From contig CM019704.1 of NCBI GenBank assembly GCA_009760885.1, forward strand, positions 15,486,929-15,550,928: DNA of 64,000 nt, written 5' to 3'. Under the pieces are notes generated by a model. The model saw nothing but the letters and a program-made list of their open reading frames with translations. It was not told where the DNA came from and ran no database searches. This document shows positions 1 to 35,570 of the stretch, piece by piece. The translations under genes were made by a program, and so were the position numbers. Positions within the stretch are counted from its first letter, which is position 1, and each line of letters starts with the position of its first letter. Source of the stretch: Achatina immaculata (Eukaryota; Mollusca; Gastropoda; Stylommatophora; Achatinidae).

Positions 1-926
1 TCACGTGATTGCTTACTTCGGATGAATAAAATGGTATTGTTTCGTTTTTTTTTTTCCTGACCATTCCAAAGGAATGATTTTTAGGTTGTTTTTTTTTTCT
101 CTAGTATGGGTCACAATGTCCCAACTTTAGTAGGATCGACCAGACATGGTCTAATTTCCTTCATTTATTTAGAAAACTCAGGATCTTTCCAGTCGACCAT
201 TTTGTCACAATGGGCATCTGTTACATTGCATTAAATATTCTTTTTTTTTCCTTCTGAAAGTGGACTATGTATACGTGCAGTCCCAAGAACACCGCAGGCC
301 GCCGGTACGTTAAGAAATAAACAGTTGTTCACGAGACACACAACGTCCAAGACAACACCAGCGAAAAAAAAGGAAAAAATTGCGCCTGAAAATTTCACAA
401 ATATTTCATCAGAACTGTTTAGCTTGATGCCTTTTCTTTAGAATTTTCTAGAAGCACAGTTTGAAAATCGCTGGTTAAAAAAAAAAAAAAATGAAATCAG
501 ATTGTTCTAGCAGAAATTTTAAAAAAATCTATTTTTGTTGCGAAAGGTTTGTCGACTGCCGTTACAAGATTCTAAACTTGTTATATGGCCGTCGCCTTTC
601 AATTAGTCTTCGGCGCCGTTAGCAACAGTTTATTGAGGGGAACTAACTCGCAATGGCCGGACGGGAATTTGAAAAATAAACAGCGCACAAAACGTAGGCT
701 ATCGGTTGCGATAGCAAATAAAAGGCGGGCACTAAAAACTGTTCTTCACGGAAATGTTGGTTTGGAAGAGACTGTGACATTTTAAAAAAAAATTAGCGTA
801 CTGTAAACACTATATTCAGTATATCTGTGACCATGCGGTAATTTTATTTGCCATAGTATTTTTATAATTTTTTTAAAAAATCAAACCTTTGTTACTGGTA
901 TTTCAGATGATGTTATGCAATTTTAT

Positions 927-987
<61 letters not shown>

Positions 988-2274
988 ATTTTTAGTTCTC
1001 TCAAAAATCATTTTGTTATTTCTTCAGACATCTAATATTCTTTTTTTTGTGTGTCATTTCTGCAAACATTTAGTATTCTTTCTTCTTCTTATTATTATTA
1101 TTATTATTATTATCATTATTAGTAGTAGTCATACCGTACACAATCAACATCATAGTCAGTAGCAACAGCAGCATCATCATCAGCTTGTGCTATCTCCACC
1201 ATGAGGTGATTTCCGCTTATTCGGTCCTACTGATGTCCTAGTACCACGTGCTCGCGATCCTGCTCCACCACCCTGCTGTAGCCCCTTCTTGTTCACTTTA
1301 GCCCCAGTATGGCTTTCAAGAAATATAATCTTCCACATATTAGTCAGTGGGGGTGTGGCCGCTTGCCTGAACAGGTTTAACCATAGAAGACACGGCATAT
1401 AAAAAAAGTTGCAAAATTTACAGACTTTTTGTTTCTATGTGACAGTAACTGTTATTGCTTACACTGGCACATTATGCTATCTAAAGAACAATGGCTATAA
1501 GTTGCGTATGATCTGTGTTATACAAAGTCATATAGTAATAGCAGAGATGACAGCTAGAGGAGAATCAAACTATATATCAGAAGATGTACAGTCGCTGGGG
1601 AGGGGAGCGTTACTTAGTTTAATCTAAGACCTTGAAGGTCTTTAATATGTCATTTCTAATAGTATGTCTAAATAATTGAACTCACTGGTTCTATTTTTTT
1701 TTCAGTATTTGCTTTTCAAAATAGTTTTTCGGTTTCGTTTTTTTAAAAAATAGTCCTTTCTTGATCTTTTTTGACGAAATAAGCCACATGTCCCCCATAT
1801 AAATGTCATTTCTTTGGTGTACAAATTCCATATCATCTTGTTTGATGTGGCCGTTCCTGTAGCATAGATTAATGAATGTAGCATAATGCCATAACTGCTC
1901 CATGAACACACCTATTCTCTACAGAACTGTACGATAGCACAAGTGTTGTAGTGGACGGGTTTTCTCACGGCTGTCGGGGCTAATACTGCGCAGACATCGC
2001 CATTCTACTCTAATGGCATTAATGTAGAGTGCTCTAATTAAGACCTGCACAGCAGAAAGAGGGATCTAAGCACCAGACGAAGGCAATTAGTCAGGATAAG
2101 GAGGGCGGGCCCTGGACAAGCAGACGACGAAATTCGCGCGCGTAGGTGCATTGTCACGACTGGAAATCTGATCCCAGGTTATCGCTGTGAGCAGGAAGTT
2201 GGGGGAGAATGGACTCACGGCAAAATGGTGGTCGTGGCTGGTGTAGTGGAGATTGTGGAGCTGGACGTTCACCC
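1..2274. other. Upstream flank of the D8C/mucin gene
   Basis: No coding gene recognised. It holds (TAC)n at 927-987, (ATT)n at about 1090-1120, T-runs, and an unplaced moderately GC-rich patch at 1150-1400. The 5' UTR and promoter of the downstream gene should lie near its right end (a CG-containing patch at about 2100-2250), but no TATA box or initiator can be assigned with confidence. Confidence 0.5.
927..987. repeat. (TAC)n microsatellite
   Basis: About 20 perfect CTA/TAC trinucleotides. Confidence 0.95.
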
Positions 2275-25155
<22,881 letters not shown>

Positions 25156-25303
25156 ATCTAGGGTTCAGGCACAGATATTAATTATTTACAAATCCTGCTT
25201 GTGTATGCAGTGTTCAATCTCTCGAAAAGAGCACAGAAGATCCTTGAGGAAGAAAAGAGATTTTAAAAAAAGATATATAATTTTATAGACATAAACCAAA
25301 AAA

Positions 25304-25309
25304 AATAAA
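25304..25309 (+). terminator. Candidate poly(A) signal of the D8C/mucin gene
   Basis: AATAAA about 150 nt after the stop codon; a second AATAAA lies at 25397. Spacing is plausible, but the region is A-rich, so the hexamer may occur by chance. Confidence 0.45.
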
Positions 25310-25751
25310 GATTTAAACTTTGTAGTAAAGAATCGTGTATTTGAATCTTATACAACAAGAAAAGTCATTACAAAATACTTAAAACCATTTGGATGAAATA
25401 AATCTATAGAAAAAATTTGCAAAAGAGCAATGATGCAGATAGAGAACCACATCAGATGATGAGATGGATACAGTTTCTGAAGTTTTACCATGAAAAGGAC
25501 TAACAGACTGGAGATCCACAACAGACAAACTTAAGCATCATCATTGATGATGGTGACAGGACACCTCCAAAGGTGAACATTTTGTGGGCAAGAATTCAGT
25601 TTTACAACATCTTTCGTCGTTTTTGTGCTTGTTTGATCATGCTGTTGATTATTTGAAACTTTTATTTGCATACAACAAGCTATTTTTCATTCGTGTTATC
25701 ATGTTATCATCTACCATCGATTATTTGTTCATTGCATAAGAATATTGTTAA

Positions 25752-25932
25752 AAGGTAAAAGGTAAGATCTCCGTTTCCATGCCATTAAGGCATAATGAGG
25801 ATACGGTGTTAGGCCCGTATTTCCAATACCCTCGACACATGAGAGTCGGTCAGTATCACGCCTGGCCGAGTTAACCTTCCCAGATTTCTCTGATACCTGT
25901 GTTTAGAAGCTTGGTGGAGTCTGGGACCTTAT
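25752..25932 (-). mobile_element. tRNA-derived SINE, family S1 (5' truncated)
   Basis: Minus-strand S1 body (TACCTTTTACC end, CCATTAAGGCATAATGAGGA in + orientation). The 17-bp duplication CATAAGAATATTGTTAA at 25735-25751 and 25933-25949 delimits the insert. Confidence 0.88.
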
Positions 25933-25949
25933 CATAAGAATATTGTTAA

Positions 25950-27120
25950 GCTGTTAAAATGCTGTAACTTAATGCCAGTGCCGGTGCTTAGGCTATTTTG
26001 AGCCGCGTGCAAGTCTGCCCAATCTGTATGAAAATCTCTCCCTCAGACAATGTACTGTGCTCATCAGAGGTCTGCGTCCTAGCAGGGCTGGCACACAGTT
26101 AGCCTACCCACAGTACCAGCCCTGGTTGCCGCTTTCATGCTTTTTGTTATGATATTTCTATAATTGTATCTGCCTAACTAATATATGGCCATTTCTTGTG
26201 ACTTTCGCCTGTTGTGCATGGTAAATACAAGCACCAGTGCCTTCAGATGGTTTACTATGTTCATGGCTTGGCACGGTTAGCTGCAAGCAGTGGATTGGTT
26301 CATGTTCTGGTATGTTGTTATGCGACAAAGGTTCATGTGTGTAATTTATTATATATTATATTAGTACAAAGCTCATAACGTGGTTATCTGCAAGATGTAT
26401 TGCCACCAACGGTATAACGTGAATCGAAAAATATTGAATCACGTCACTCAAAAGATATACTAGTCCCTGTTTTGTAATAATTAGTATAGTTTTTGTGTTT
26501 TGATTTACTTAATCTGACATCAGCGCTATACAGTGTTTGTAGTTGTTTTCTGCACGGTTTTCTCCGGTTATTTAATACTAATATAAGGGAGATAACCATG
26601 AAATAATAATCTAATCTACCCTGTTTTTTTCCCCTATAATTGATGTAAAAAAAGATAAAGGAAAGGCAATACTCTCATGCCTTAGAAGCAAATAGGGATA
26701 ACTGATGTTGGACACACATTATCCCACTAGGAAAGCTTGATAGTTATTTATTTAGACAATGTACACGAACTTCTAAACATTTCCAGTTAATGAACATCTC
26801 TAAAAATGATTTAATACGCTATGTATTTCTTTCTATCAGTCTCGCACATAAAGAAATTAATGAAGGAGACTGGAAATCCCTCTGATTGTATGTTTTTTTT
26901 TCTCTCACGTTGTGTTATAGATACTGGAAAATATTTCACTGGTTTATTGCCGCTAGTTTTCTGAACTTTGACCTCAGTGGCAATAATTAGTTCCGAACGA
27001 ATAGTCTAATCTTCCCGTTATAATGAATTAACTTCGCGATTCCCCCCACACAGACGATCAGTTTCCATGAATATTTTTTGCTGAAATGTTTCCTAGGTGT
27101 TACGATGATGTTTTTGTTCT

Positions 27121-27155
<35 letters not shown>

Positions 27156-29090
27156 AAGGACAATCATCGTGAACAAGTTCATTTGTGTATTCTTGTATAC
27201 AATTAAATATAGACCGTAAGTTGTGTTCAGTTACTGTTACTATCATGATACAAAACGATGAGGAAATAAAAGTGTAAATACAAGAATAGAATGTTACTAC
27301 AATGTTCTTTTGATATGTTTTTTTTCCACTCCAGAGAGAGGAAACATATTTTATTATATTAAACAATGTTTACTTCAAAATAAATTATGCTTTTGTGACA
27401 AATACTGTCTTCCATTTTTACTTTTTGCCTATAATGGAGTTTTCAGTAGGCATTTTTTTAAAGCGTGCAGATATCAGCTGTTCAGCTGTCATTGAATTTG
27501 TTGAACATCATTTGCTGAAGAGCTTCTCTTATGTTGGATATGGATAATGGACTAAAATATCAGCAAACAGTGCTGTATTTTTTTAAAAAGCCCAATCTAC
27601 TTCCGATTTCATCTTTTGTCTATATTTTGGGGGCTCGTTGTCTCTTCAGATGATGATGTGTCCCAGCTGAACAGTCGCCAAATTTGTGACTAGATCTTCC
27701 TCTAGGTTTTTCCCGCCACACATTTTATCATACAAGATAGAGATATGTTATGACCTTAGAATCTAGACATTGTACGTGACTTGGTCGTGTCTAGTTTTTG
27801 TAGTGATTCGGAAAATTGACTGTTGTATTACAATAGTTCACGATATTAATGAATTTCTTGAAAAGTACAGCATGACATTCAGAAGAAACTCTTTTTTTTT
27901 TTTGGGGGGGGGGGGAAGAGTAAAAGGAATAATTCAGAAAATGATGGAAAAGTGACATCAGTTATTACGACTGTCACAATCATTGGTGAAACGAGATATC
28001 ACCTTGAGACCTGTGGCTATAAGAATAACGTAACACATTTATATTGAGTTTAACCAAATATCAGACAGCCGTTTTCTTATGATGAAGCAGTACTTTCTAG
28101 CATTTGTTTATCTGAACTTGTTTTGACAAATTATTGCAGTGACCTGAAGATTTTGTGGGTAATTTCCCTTTTTTCACGAAATACCCGCCATTGTCAAGCT
28201 TGTCCGTATTAAACAGACAACTTCGATGAGCAAAAAAAAAAAAAAAGGCAACCAATGTAGCTCATTTCACAGCACATGTTTCATGACGTGATCCAGTTAC
28301 AATGTTATATTTTGTTGAATCATATCAGAACTCTTGCACGATATGAATTGTAACTGAGGAAAATTTCACGGGTTAGTTCCCTTTTCACAAATTAGGCGTC
28401 ATGGTAACGTTTGTTCGTATTAACTCTTGCTTAATGTGAGTCTTAGCATGCTATTATCATAGTATTTTTTATTAATAAACATTTCTGTAATTTCGTCTTT
28501 TTTTTCGTGCAAGCTGATTTTCTCTCGATCCCTATACACTTTTGAACGATGAGAAATCTTTTTTTTTTTTTTCATTTCTCAGAATTTATGAATATGTTTT
28601 GGTTCCTGAGTTGAGTTGGCTGTAGGGAGTAAGGGATGTAAAGCAGAATTGTTAACATCGTACCATATGTGTATGCGTGTCTGCATATACTTACGTATAT
28701 GTATGTGAGTGTGTGTTTAACAGTGTGCATAGTGCTCTTTATATTAGATTTTTGGAACAAAAAAAGACAGAAACAGCTTTACTCACTGACGAGCATACAG
28801 TTGAATATTTATATATTTAGTTCTATAAACTTCCACCCCACGCAAAAAAAAAAGATTTTCTAGTTCATTTAAATTTAAACATTGGCTATCATTCTTTACA
28901 ATACTTTCTGCAGTTAACTCAGCTGGAAAAATAAGCACCTAATACACTCCTGTTAGGGAAAATTGCCTCTGAAAGTACAGAATATTTACCTTGAAGGCGA
29001 AGTACATTACAGTTCACTGCATGGGAGTACAAAGATTGAAGCCATCCATATTAAAGAAAGCATGATTTTTACGTGAGTCACGCACAACGG
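25950..29090. other. Intergenic, no gene seen
   Basis: (CT)n at 27122-27151; G run at 27905; a diverged direct repeat at about 28140-28215 and 28352-28425 (AATTTCCC/TTAGTTCCC ... TCCGTATTA/TTCGTATTA). A patch at 25985-26130 has some resemblance to the hAT-like end at about 38640-38720. Confidence 0.45.
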
Positions 29091-29094
29091 ATAC

Positions 29095-29172
29095 TTCTTC
29101 TTCTTCTTCTTCCTTCTTCTTCTTCTTCCTTCTTCTTCTTCTTCTTCCTTCTTCTTCTTCTTCTTCTTCTGC
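29095..29172. repeat. (CTT)n microsatellite
   Basis: TTCTTC repeats with CC interruptions, at the 3' end of the adjacent minus-strand LINE tail. Confidence 0.93.
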
Positions 29173-29440
29173 TGTGAGCAGCTGCTGAATTCAGTTGCTT
29201 TCTGAGCCATTGAGACTCACTGCTGCAGACAAGACACGCCTACTTTTCTCTGTTCACGAAATTTTCATGCCAGTTGTCGATTCCAAGCACACGTGATTTC
29301 TTCTAGGTTGTCTCGCCATCGTTGTCTACGTCTACCTCTTGGTCTGTTCCCCTCTTTCATCACTTCTGTATAGGCCATCTTTGTCTGTCTTCCTCCATTC
29401 TCTCTAAATGCCTGAGCCACATGTTGTTCCCTGTTTTAAT
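29173..29440 (-). mobile_element. LINE 3' tail (RMEENRQTK family) ending in (GAA)n
   Basis: Minus strand reads ERMEEDRQ, then a basic RGTDQEVDVDN-like stretch and SSESQWLRKQLNS, running into the GAA tract. Frameshifted. Confidence 0.6.
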
Positions 29441-29739
29441 ATCTACAGGTGGTAATTTAAATGCGAACTTTTACTATGACTACCATTTCACATATTTCTT
29501 TGATATAATCGTAGATGCTTGCTTTTTAAAAAAAACATTTTAACAGAATGTTCGTTTCAACTAACACGTTTTTTTTTCCTTTTCTTTCTTTTCATATCTT
29601 GTGGTTTGCTTTTTCAGGTGCTAAATTAAATTTCTTGTACAGCATTTTAAAATAAATTTTGCCAGGTTTTTTTAAAAGTGTGTTTTCTTTCAGTTCTGTG
29701 TGTTGGAGACTGCATGTACATCATGGCTAGAATGTGTTT

Positions 29740-30003
29740 AATAAAACTCGTAAAAGTAAAGAGATATAAATCAGACACAGAGAAGAAAACTCGTAAAAGT
29801 AAAGAGATATAAATCAGACACAGAGAAGAAAACTCGTAAAAGTAAAGAGATATAAATCAGACACAGAGAAGAAAACTCGTAAAAGTAAAGAGATATAAAT
29901 CAGACACAGAGAAGAAAACTCGTAAAAGTAAAGAGATATAGATCAGACACAGAGAAGAAAACTCGTAAAAGTAAAGAGATATAGATCAGACACAGAGAAG
30001 AAT
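29740..30003. repeat. 43-bp minisatellite, 6 copies
   Basis: Unit AAAACTCGTAAAAGTAAAGA plus GATATAAATCAGACACAGAG plus AAG. The first four copies are identical; the last two carry ATAGATC. Confidence 0.95.
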
Positions 30004-30124
30004 ATGAAAAACGAGAAAAAAAATTTTCGCTCGTTTATAACGAATTTATGTTTTTTTCTACTTTCTTCTTAGTCATGGAGAAAAAGAAGACGAATAGGAC
30101 AAAAAAAAAAAAAAGAAAAAAAGA

Positions 30125-30303
30125 AGAAAGAATTAGAAAATGCAGTCTACTTGTTAAAGAGAGACGAGATATTACAACTTACAAGAAAGAATTAGAAAAT
30201 GCAGTCTACTTGTTAAAGAGAGACGAGATATTACAACTTACAAGAAAGAATTAGAAAATGCAGTCTACTTGTTAAAGAGAGGCGAGATATTACAACTTAC
30301 AAA
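30125..30303. repeat. 59-bp tandem repeat, 3 copies
   Basis: Unit AAAGAATTAGAAAATGCAGT plus CTACTTGTTAAAGAGAGACG plus AGATATTACAACTTACAAG. The 68-codon ORF here is its product. Confidence 0.93.
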
Positions 30304-30501
30304 CAAGCAAACAAAAATGAGAAAAGTACAGATGGACCCTGAATTACATACTTTCGACATAGCACAGATCCCGACTAACATTTGTTTAAATTGACGCGCA
30401 CAGACAGTCTACGGATTTTACCCAACAGTAAGTAACGCAAAAACCGTTTAAGGTATTATATACTGTCCAAAAAAAAAAAAAAGAAACGCACAGTGTATAT
30501 A

Positions 30502-30769
30502 AAAAAGTAAAGATAGTCCCATAGCAAATGCCGTAGGGGGTGAAGCGTTAGAGACCTCATTATGCTGGGTCATCAGCGTATGAGGTAGGGTAACCAGTTC
30601 CTTTCCTCGCTGCCTTTACTTCCCAGATTTTCTCTGGTACCCATTTTACGAGGCTGGGTCGACCTCGAGGCCGTATTGGTCGGAAAAAAAGTCCCGCTCA
30701 GCTGGGGATTCGAACCCTCGACCATTTGGTTGCTAGACGAGTGCTCTAACCACTACGCTAGCCGGCCCT
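30502..30769 (-). mobile_element. tRNA-derived SINE, family S4
   Basis: Minus-strand head GCTAGCGTAGTGGTTAGAGC ... GGTCGAGGGTTCGAATCCCC (A and B boxes), body AAAATGGGTACCAGAG. Flanked by CACAGTGTATATA at 30489-30501 and 30770-30782, inside the left end of the Tc1 element. Confidence 0.9.
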
Positions 30770-31081
30770 CACAGTGTATATAGGCCTCATTTTTTGTATG
30801 TTATGCCAAACATTTTTTTTTCCTGGGTGTCTCAAACCAAACCAAAAATTGTCACCAAGATATCAGGTCCATGATTTAGCGTGAATTTGGCTATTCTCGT
30901 GTACAGTCAGAACGCAGTAGCTGCCCTTGCTAACACGTTTTGTTTTTTACCATAACTCACGTTGCGTTTATGGAAAAGTCGTGATTTTTGTGGTAAGCAC
31001 AACTCACATCCCACGCAAATGAAATCCTATAAAAGGATGAGGTTATACAAATAAATTCGGTTAATTTTCAAACAGACAATT

Positions 31082-32035
31082 ATGGCACGTCTATCGCAAA
31101 ATTTACCAAACATTGCTATTGGTCGCCTGTAAGCAGGCGAAAGTCAAAGTCAGGTTGCCAGGCATTTAAACGTGCAGCAGAGTACCATCAGTCGAATTTG
31201 GCATCGTTTCCAAGCCACTGGCTCAGCTGAAGACCGGCACCGCAGTGGACTACCCAGGGTGACAACAGCAGATTATGATCGCTTTATTCTGGTTCATCAC
31301 CTCAGAAACAGATTTACAACAGCTTCCTCAAGTGCCCAATCATTGCTTGCAGGACGTTGTGTGTCTGATTAAACTGTCCGGAATAGACTGCATGAAGCCT
31401 GGACTGGTGGCACCTCGACCTCACTGAGGTTCTGTCTTACCGAGACGCCGTCGCCAAAATCGATTGTTTGGGCGAACTAGCATCGGCCCTGGACAACTGA
31501 CAATCAGTGGGGACGTGTCTGATTTAGTGACGAGTCTTCCATTTTGTTTCACAGCCGTGATATATGCGGAGAAGGTCTACCGTAGGCCAAATGAACGTTT
31601 TGCTCAAAATTGCGTTGATGGAAGGCGTCCACTGGTGCAGATTGAAGAAGGGTTGAATGCGCAACGATACGTCAATGAAATTCTTCGACTTCATGTCCTT
31701 CCAATCTTGGCTGCGCAAAGGTCTGTGTTTCAACAGGACAACGCCAGACCCCATTCTGCACGGTTCACCACACAGTTCCTGACTGCCAACAACATTCTCA
31801 CCCTTCCTGGCCATCCCTGTCTCCAAACATGAATCCGATCGAGCACCTATGGGATGAGCTACAAAGACGTGTTTGTCGCCGAAACGTTTCTCTAGCCAAT
31901 CTTCGTGATCTGTGGCAGGCACTCCAGGAAGAGTAGGCAGCCACCCCATAGGCGCACATCAAACATCTGATCGCATCTTTGTCCAGGAGATGCCAGTTGC
32001 TGATCGATGCAAGCGGAGGCCACACACCATACTAG
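31082..32035 (+). pseudogene. Tc1 transposase pseudogene (DD34E)
   Basis: Starts MARLSQNLPNIAIGRL, stop, then QVARHLNVQQSTISRIWHRF (HTH), AEDRHRSGLPRVTT, FSDES (first catalytic Asp, 31529-31531), FQQDNARPHSARFT (second Asp, 31737-31739), NPIEHLWDELQRRV (Glu, 31841-31843). The second Asp and Glu are one nucleotide short of the DD34E spacing, matching a frameshift between them. Several in-frame stops. Family role: cut-and-paste transposition at TA. All three catalytic residues survive but the frame does not. Confidence 0.88.
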
Positions 32036-32149
32036 CTTGAGAATCCCTGGGACTAACAAATTCTCGTCACACAGATGCAAGAAACTGTCAAGTGAGTATT
32101 TAAACCCTTAGGTATTATTATGTGCAATTTGAAAAATTTATTCATTCAA

Positions 32150-32329
32150 TTTAAGATGGACACCACAGGGGAGCAGAAGTAAGGGTAGACCAAAAGAGAC
32201 ATGGAGAAGAACAACAGAAAGGATGTTGAGCAATAGAGGGCTCACCTGGGCAAGAGCAGAAAAAAAGGCGAAAGACAGGCATTTGTGGAAAACCCTTGCG
32301 GAAGCCCCATGTGCCCTGGGCACTTAAGG

Positions 32330-32362
<33 letters not shown>
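32150..32362 (+). mobile_element. LINE 3' tail (GHVLRMTDN family) with (GA)n
   Basis: Encodes RWTPQGSRSKGRPKETWRRT and EAPCALGT then GGGCACTTAAGGTTCA and (GA)n to 32361. Inserted near the right end of the Tc1 element. Confidence 0.8.
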
Positions 32363-32365
<3 letters not shown>

Positions 32366-33189
32366 CAAAGTTATGGCTAAAATTGGGTCATTAGTAGTTA
32401 CGCGTTTCTGTTTTTTTTTTTTTGGATAGTATATAATAGAATGTGGTCCTCAGTTATGTGATGATCGACTTACATTTAGGGTTCAGGAACAATCCACTTG
32501 CGGATCTTCAAGACTTCACGGCTTGCGTTTTTCTGTGGCTGTTAAGCCAACAGTTTTCTTTTTTTTTTTTTAAGTAGGAAAATGTATCTGTTTTTACTGC
32601 TATACCCCGTCATAGGGCCAAGACTTTGTTGTTGTTGTTGTTATTGTTGTTGTTGTTGTTGTTGTTGAAACCGGTACAAATATACCTTCTTTCACCTTGC
32701 ATGGGATACTTTCCGTTTTACCTTTTTTCTCTATATAACATTCAGTACTTTATTCTTTTTTCATGTAAAAGTAGACATATTTTATAAACATCAGCGGAAA
32801 GTAAATGTTCATATGAACGTTTTTTTTTCTTATATTATTTATAGTGAGATTTAATCTTTACAAAATGCTCAGATAATGAACCAAAGTCAAAACTGACCGA
32901 TTCTCCTCCATACAGATTAAGCATCATCAACCTACTAGTCTGATTATCTCGTAGCTGATTTCGCTGTTTGTTCTTTTACTAAATTTTTGATAATATCGTA
33001 TGCACCGGTTACGTGTGACCGACGACCTCCAAAGGTTTCGGCGTTTCTCGTTTTTAACCGGTAAATTATCGACAATTTATGGTTAACGCGATCACTGGCT
33101 ATACCACGAGGAATGGTTCAGAAAGTGGGGGAATCTCGTGTCTTTTTATTTGCTGAGGTATGTGCAGTTCCGCACACAGATACATGGTA

Positions 33190-33525
33190 GCTATAGAAAT
33201 GTGGTTCAACAAAAGAATGTTGCGAATTCCCTGGACAGCAACAATTACTAATGAAGAGCGTATCAAAAGAGCTGGAGAGACAAAAATATTTTGTCAAAAA
33301 ATAAAGGTAGAGATGCAATACACTTTCATAGGACATTCAGTTAGAAGAAGGGGCATTGAAAATATTGTAACAACAGGGAAAATAGAGGGAAGAAGAGACA
33401 GGGGAAGACCGAGAGAGATGATACTGGATAGTCTGACGAGATGGTATGAGATGAGATCACTAGCTGAACTGATGGTTAGCGTGAAGAATCGGGTACTATG
33501 GAGAAATATCTGGTAATATTGGTTC
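33190..33525 (+). mobile_element. LINE 3' tail fragment (GHIMRREG family)
   Basis: Open for about 110 codons: [60 protein letters not shown]. Matches 45480-45820 ([20 protein letters not shown]). Only the C-terminal tail remains. Confidence 0.8.
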
Positions 33526-33934
33526 TGGACATACCGTCATTGCCAGATGATTTGCTTATGACTTGCAGACCTCCCTTCTCGTGAAAGGAAATAATGGTTA
33601 AACTCTAGTGGATCGACCATACATGGTCATCAGCACTAGCTGAGTGTAGCAGGCCAACACCCTAAATCCTCCTGCCTCGTTGTGATCCTAGAAGCAGACT
33701 ATTGTTCTACTTCAGCGTGGCCAAAAATGGGCAAGAACTGGAGTTTTGTAACTGGTGACACTTTCTCCCAGAATACCAGTGCCTGATTTTTCTAGGGATA
33801 TTAAAGGACGTCGAGGATGTTTGCTTGGTTCAAGACCGTCTTCTTAGACGGAAAGTATCAGCTCAGTAAAGAAGTCATCAAAAGTGCACTCAGCGTCCTT
33901 CTCAACGCCTGTGTTAGATCTCTACAACGGTTTT

Positions 33935-34420
33935 GACTACAAGGAACTTAACGTTCTCAGAGGGAAATGTAAGAACTCGTGAGCAAGAAGACTTCAACTT
34001 GTTTATGGAGAAGTGTGTAAGTGCTAGCAGTGTTAGGAATTGGGTGAATATTTCAAAGATGGAAACACGAGCATCCAAGATATGCCTCCCAGCGGTCGCC
34101 CTCGAACTGCCTCCACTGAACGCAACGTGGAAAGGGTTGACAACATCATTGAAGAAGACAGACATATCACAGTATCTGAAATCGCTGTAAATTTTGGAAT
34201 AGGACACAGTACAGTACTGGAAATCATTGAAACCCCAGGTTATAGAAAAGTTTGTGCCCGCTGGATCCCACAGGTGAGAACGTCCAGAAAGCAGTGCGTC
34301 TATGCCGTCGGTCAGCTGGAACGAAATTCTACCGGGAGGGTATTTTCAAACTTGCAGAGCGATGGGAACAATGTGTGCAAAGAAATAGAGATTATGTTGA
34401 AAAGTGAAGAAAAGGATGCA
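33935..34420 (+). pseudogene. Mariner transposase relic lacking the catalytic core
   Basis: N-terminal part reads SSVRNWV, then in the next frame YFKDGNTSIQDMPPSGRPRT, ASTERNVERVDNIIEEDRHI and TVSEIAVNFGIGHSTVLEII, then GYRKVCARWIPQ: the paired HTH domain of mariner (Mos1/SETMAR type) transposases. Close after it, in another frame, FYREGIFKLAERWEQCVQRN and RDYVEK, the mariner C-terminal end. The central DD34D catalytic region is absent, so it cannot be active. Confidence 0.85.
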
Positions 34421-34456
34421 GTTAAGGTGATACATTTATATTTTCTCTATCTATAA

Positions 34457-35265
34457 ATTCTGATTAAAATTTTTTTTTTTTGCTCACGACTTTCAGTATG
34501 ACTCTCGTATGCTACAAATATGTTGATGTTCCGAGATTTTTATATCACACGTGCAACAATTTAAATGCATAAGATGTAGCAGTGTAGGGAGATTACTGTG
34601 GTTTTTACAGAAAGTGCAACTGTTATGATTCTCTTTTTTGAACTCTTCTGTGGTCAGTCGAGATCCTTCTAGAACGTCACGTGGTCTGAGAAACCCCTGA
34701 AAGAGAATTGTGGGAGAGACTGAGATTAGACAGTCAGTCTACGTTTGGATGTGTACCTAAGAGGATGCTTTTTGTGATGTTTATGTCGAGAAAATGGATG
34801 TTTATATCTGTTACCGGAATTGTGGAAGGATGAATGGACTCGCCACGTGGCAGGGCAAACCTGCCGGCGATCAGAATATCGTCATCATCATCTTCATTGT
34901 CATCCAAATCTATCAATACAATCTCGTTTCAAGTGATACGCATGACTGTCTCGACTTCTGTATCAGTGTGTTGCCAATTTTAGGACCGAAAGAGCCTGGA
35001 AGTGAAGGATGGCTAGAGACAGTGAATAACTAATCCAGAAACACTCAGCAAATACGGCTTCAACTAGTGCCCCAACGTTCTGTTCAGTAATAAAAATAAC
35101 AACACAGTAAACACAGTTGTAAATGCGACTTCAAAGAAACAAGACCTACAGTACGTGTCTATATGAAGGTTTAAATGACAAACATACGCTTACAAAGAAT
35201 TGTCCATAAAACTCCGTAAATACTAGAATGTTGAATTTAAACAGAATACTTGAATATGGAAGTGA
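34457..35265. other. Intergenic, no gene seen
   Basis: AT-rich. A 79-codon ORF at 34794-35033 has no recognisable feature. Confidence 0.4.
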
Positions 35266-35267
35266 AA

Positions 35268-35570
35268 AAAAAATTAAAGAAACATACAAATACATGAACA
35301 CTGAAATTTAAAAAGAAACATATAAATACATGAACGCTGAAATTTAAAAAGAAACATACAAATACAAGAACACTGAAATTTAAAAAGAAACATACAAATA
35401 CATGAACACTGAAATTTAAAAAGAAACATAAATACATGAACACTGAAATTAAAAAAGAAACATACAAATACAAGAACAATGAAAGTTAAAAAGAAACATA
35501 AAATACAAGAACACTGAAATTTAAAAAAAAACATAAAAATACATGAACACTGAAATAAAAAGACGAACAA
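35268..35570. repeat. 36-bp tandem repeat, about 8 copies
   Basis: Unit AAAAAGAAACATACAAATAC plus ATGAACACTGAAATTT. Period divisible by 3 keeps minus-strand frames open (Phe/Cys-rich); not genes. Confidence 0.93.

Larger units (their letters stand above)
30463..32429 (+). mobile_element. Tc1-family DNA transposon with nested SINE and LINE tail
   Basis: Left end CTGTCC-A14-GAAACGCAC; right end is the inverted GCGTTTCTG-T13-GGATAG; both flanked by TA (30461-30462, 32430-32431). The interior carries a transposase pseudogene (31082-32035), a SINE (30502-30769) with 13-bp target duplication and a LINE tail (about 32150-32362). Confidence 0.85.

Noticed and set aside
585..785. 66-codon ORF in the left flank
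   Set aside because: No motif, no neighbours in phase, length expected by chance.
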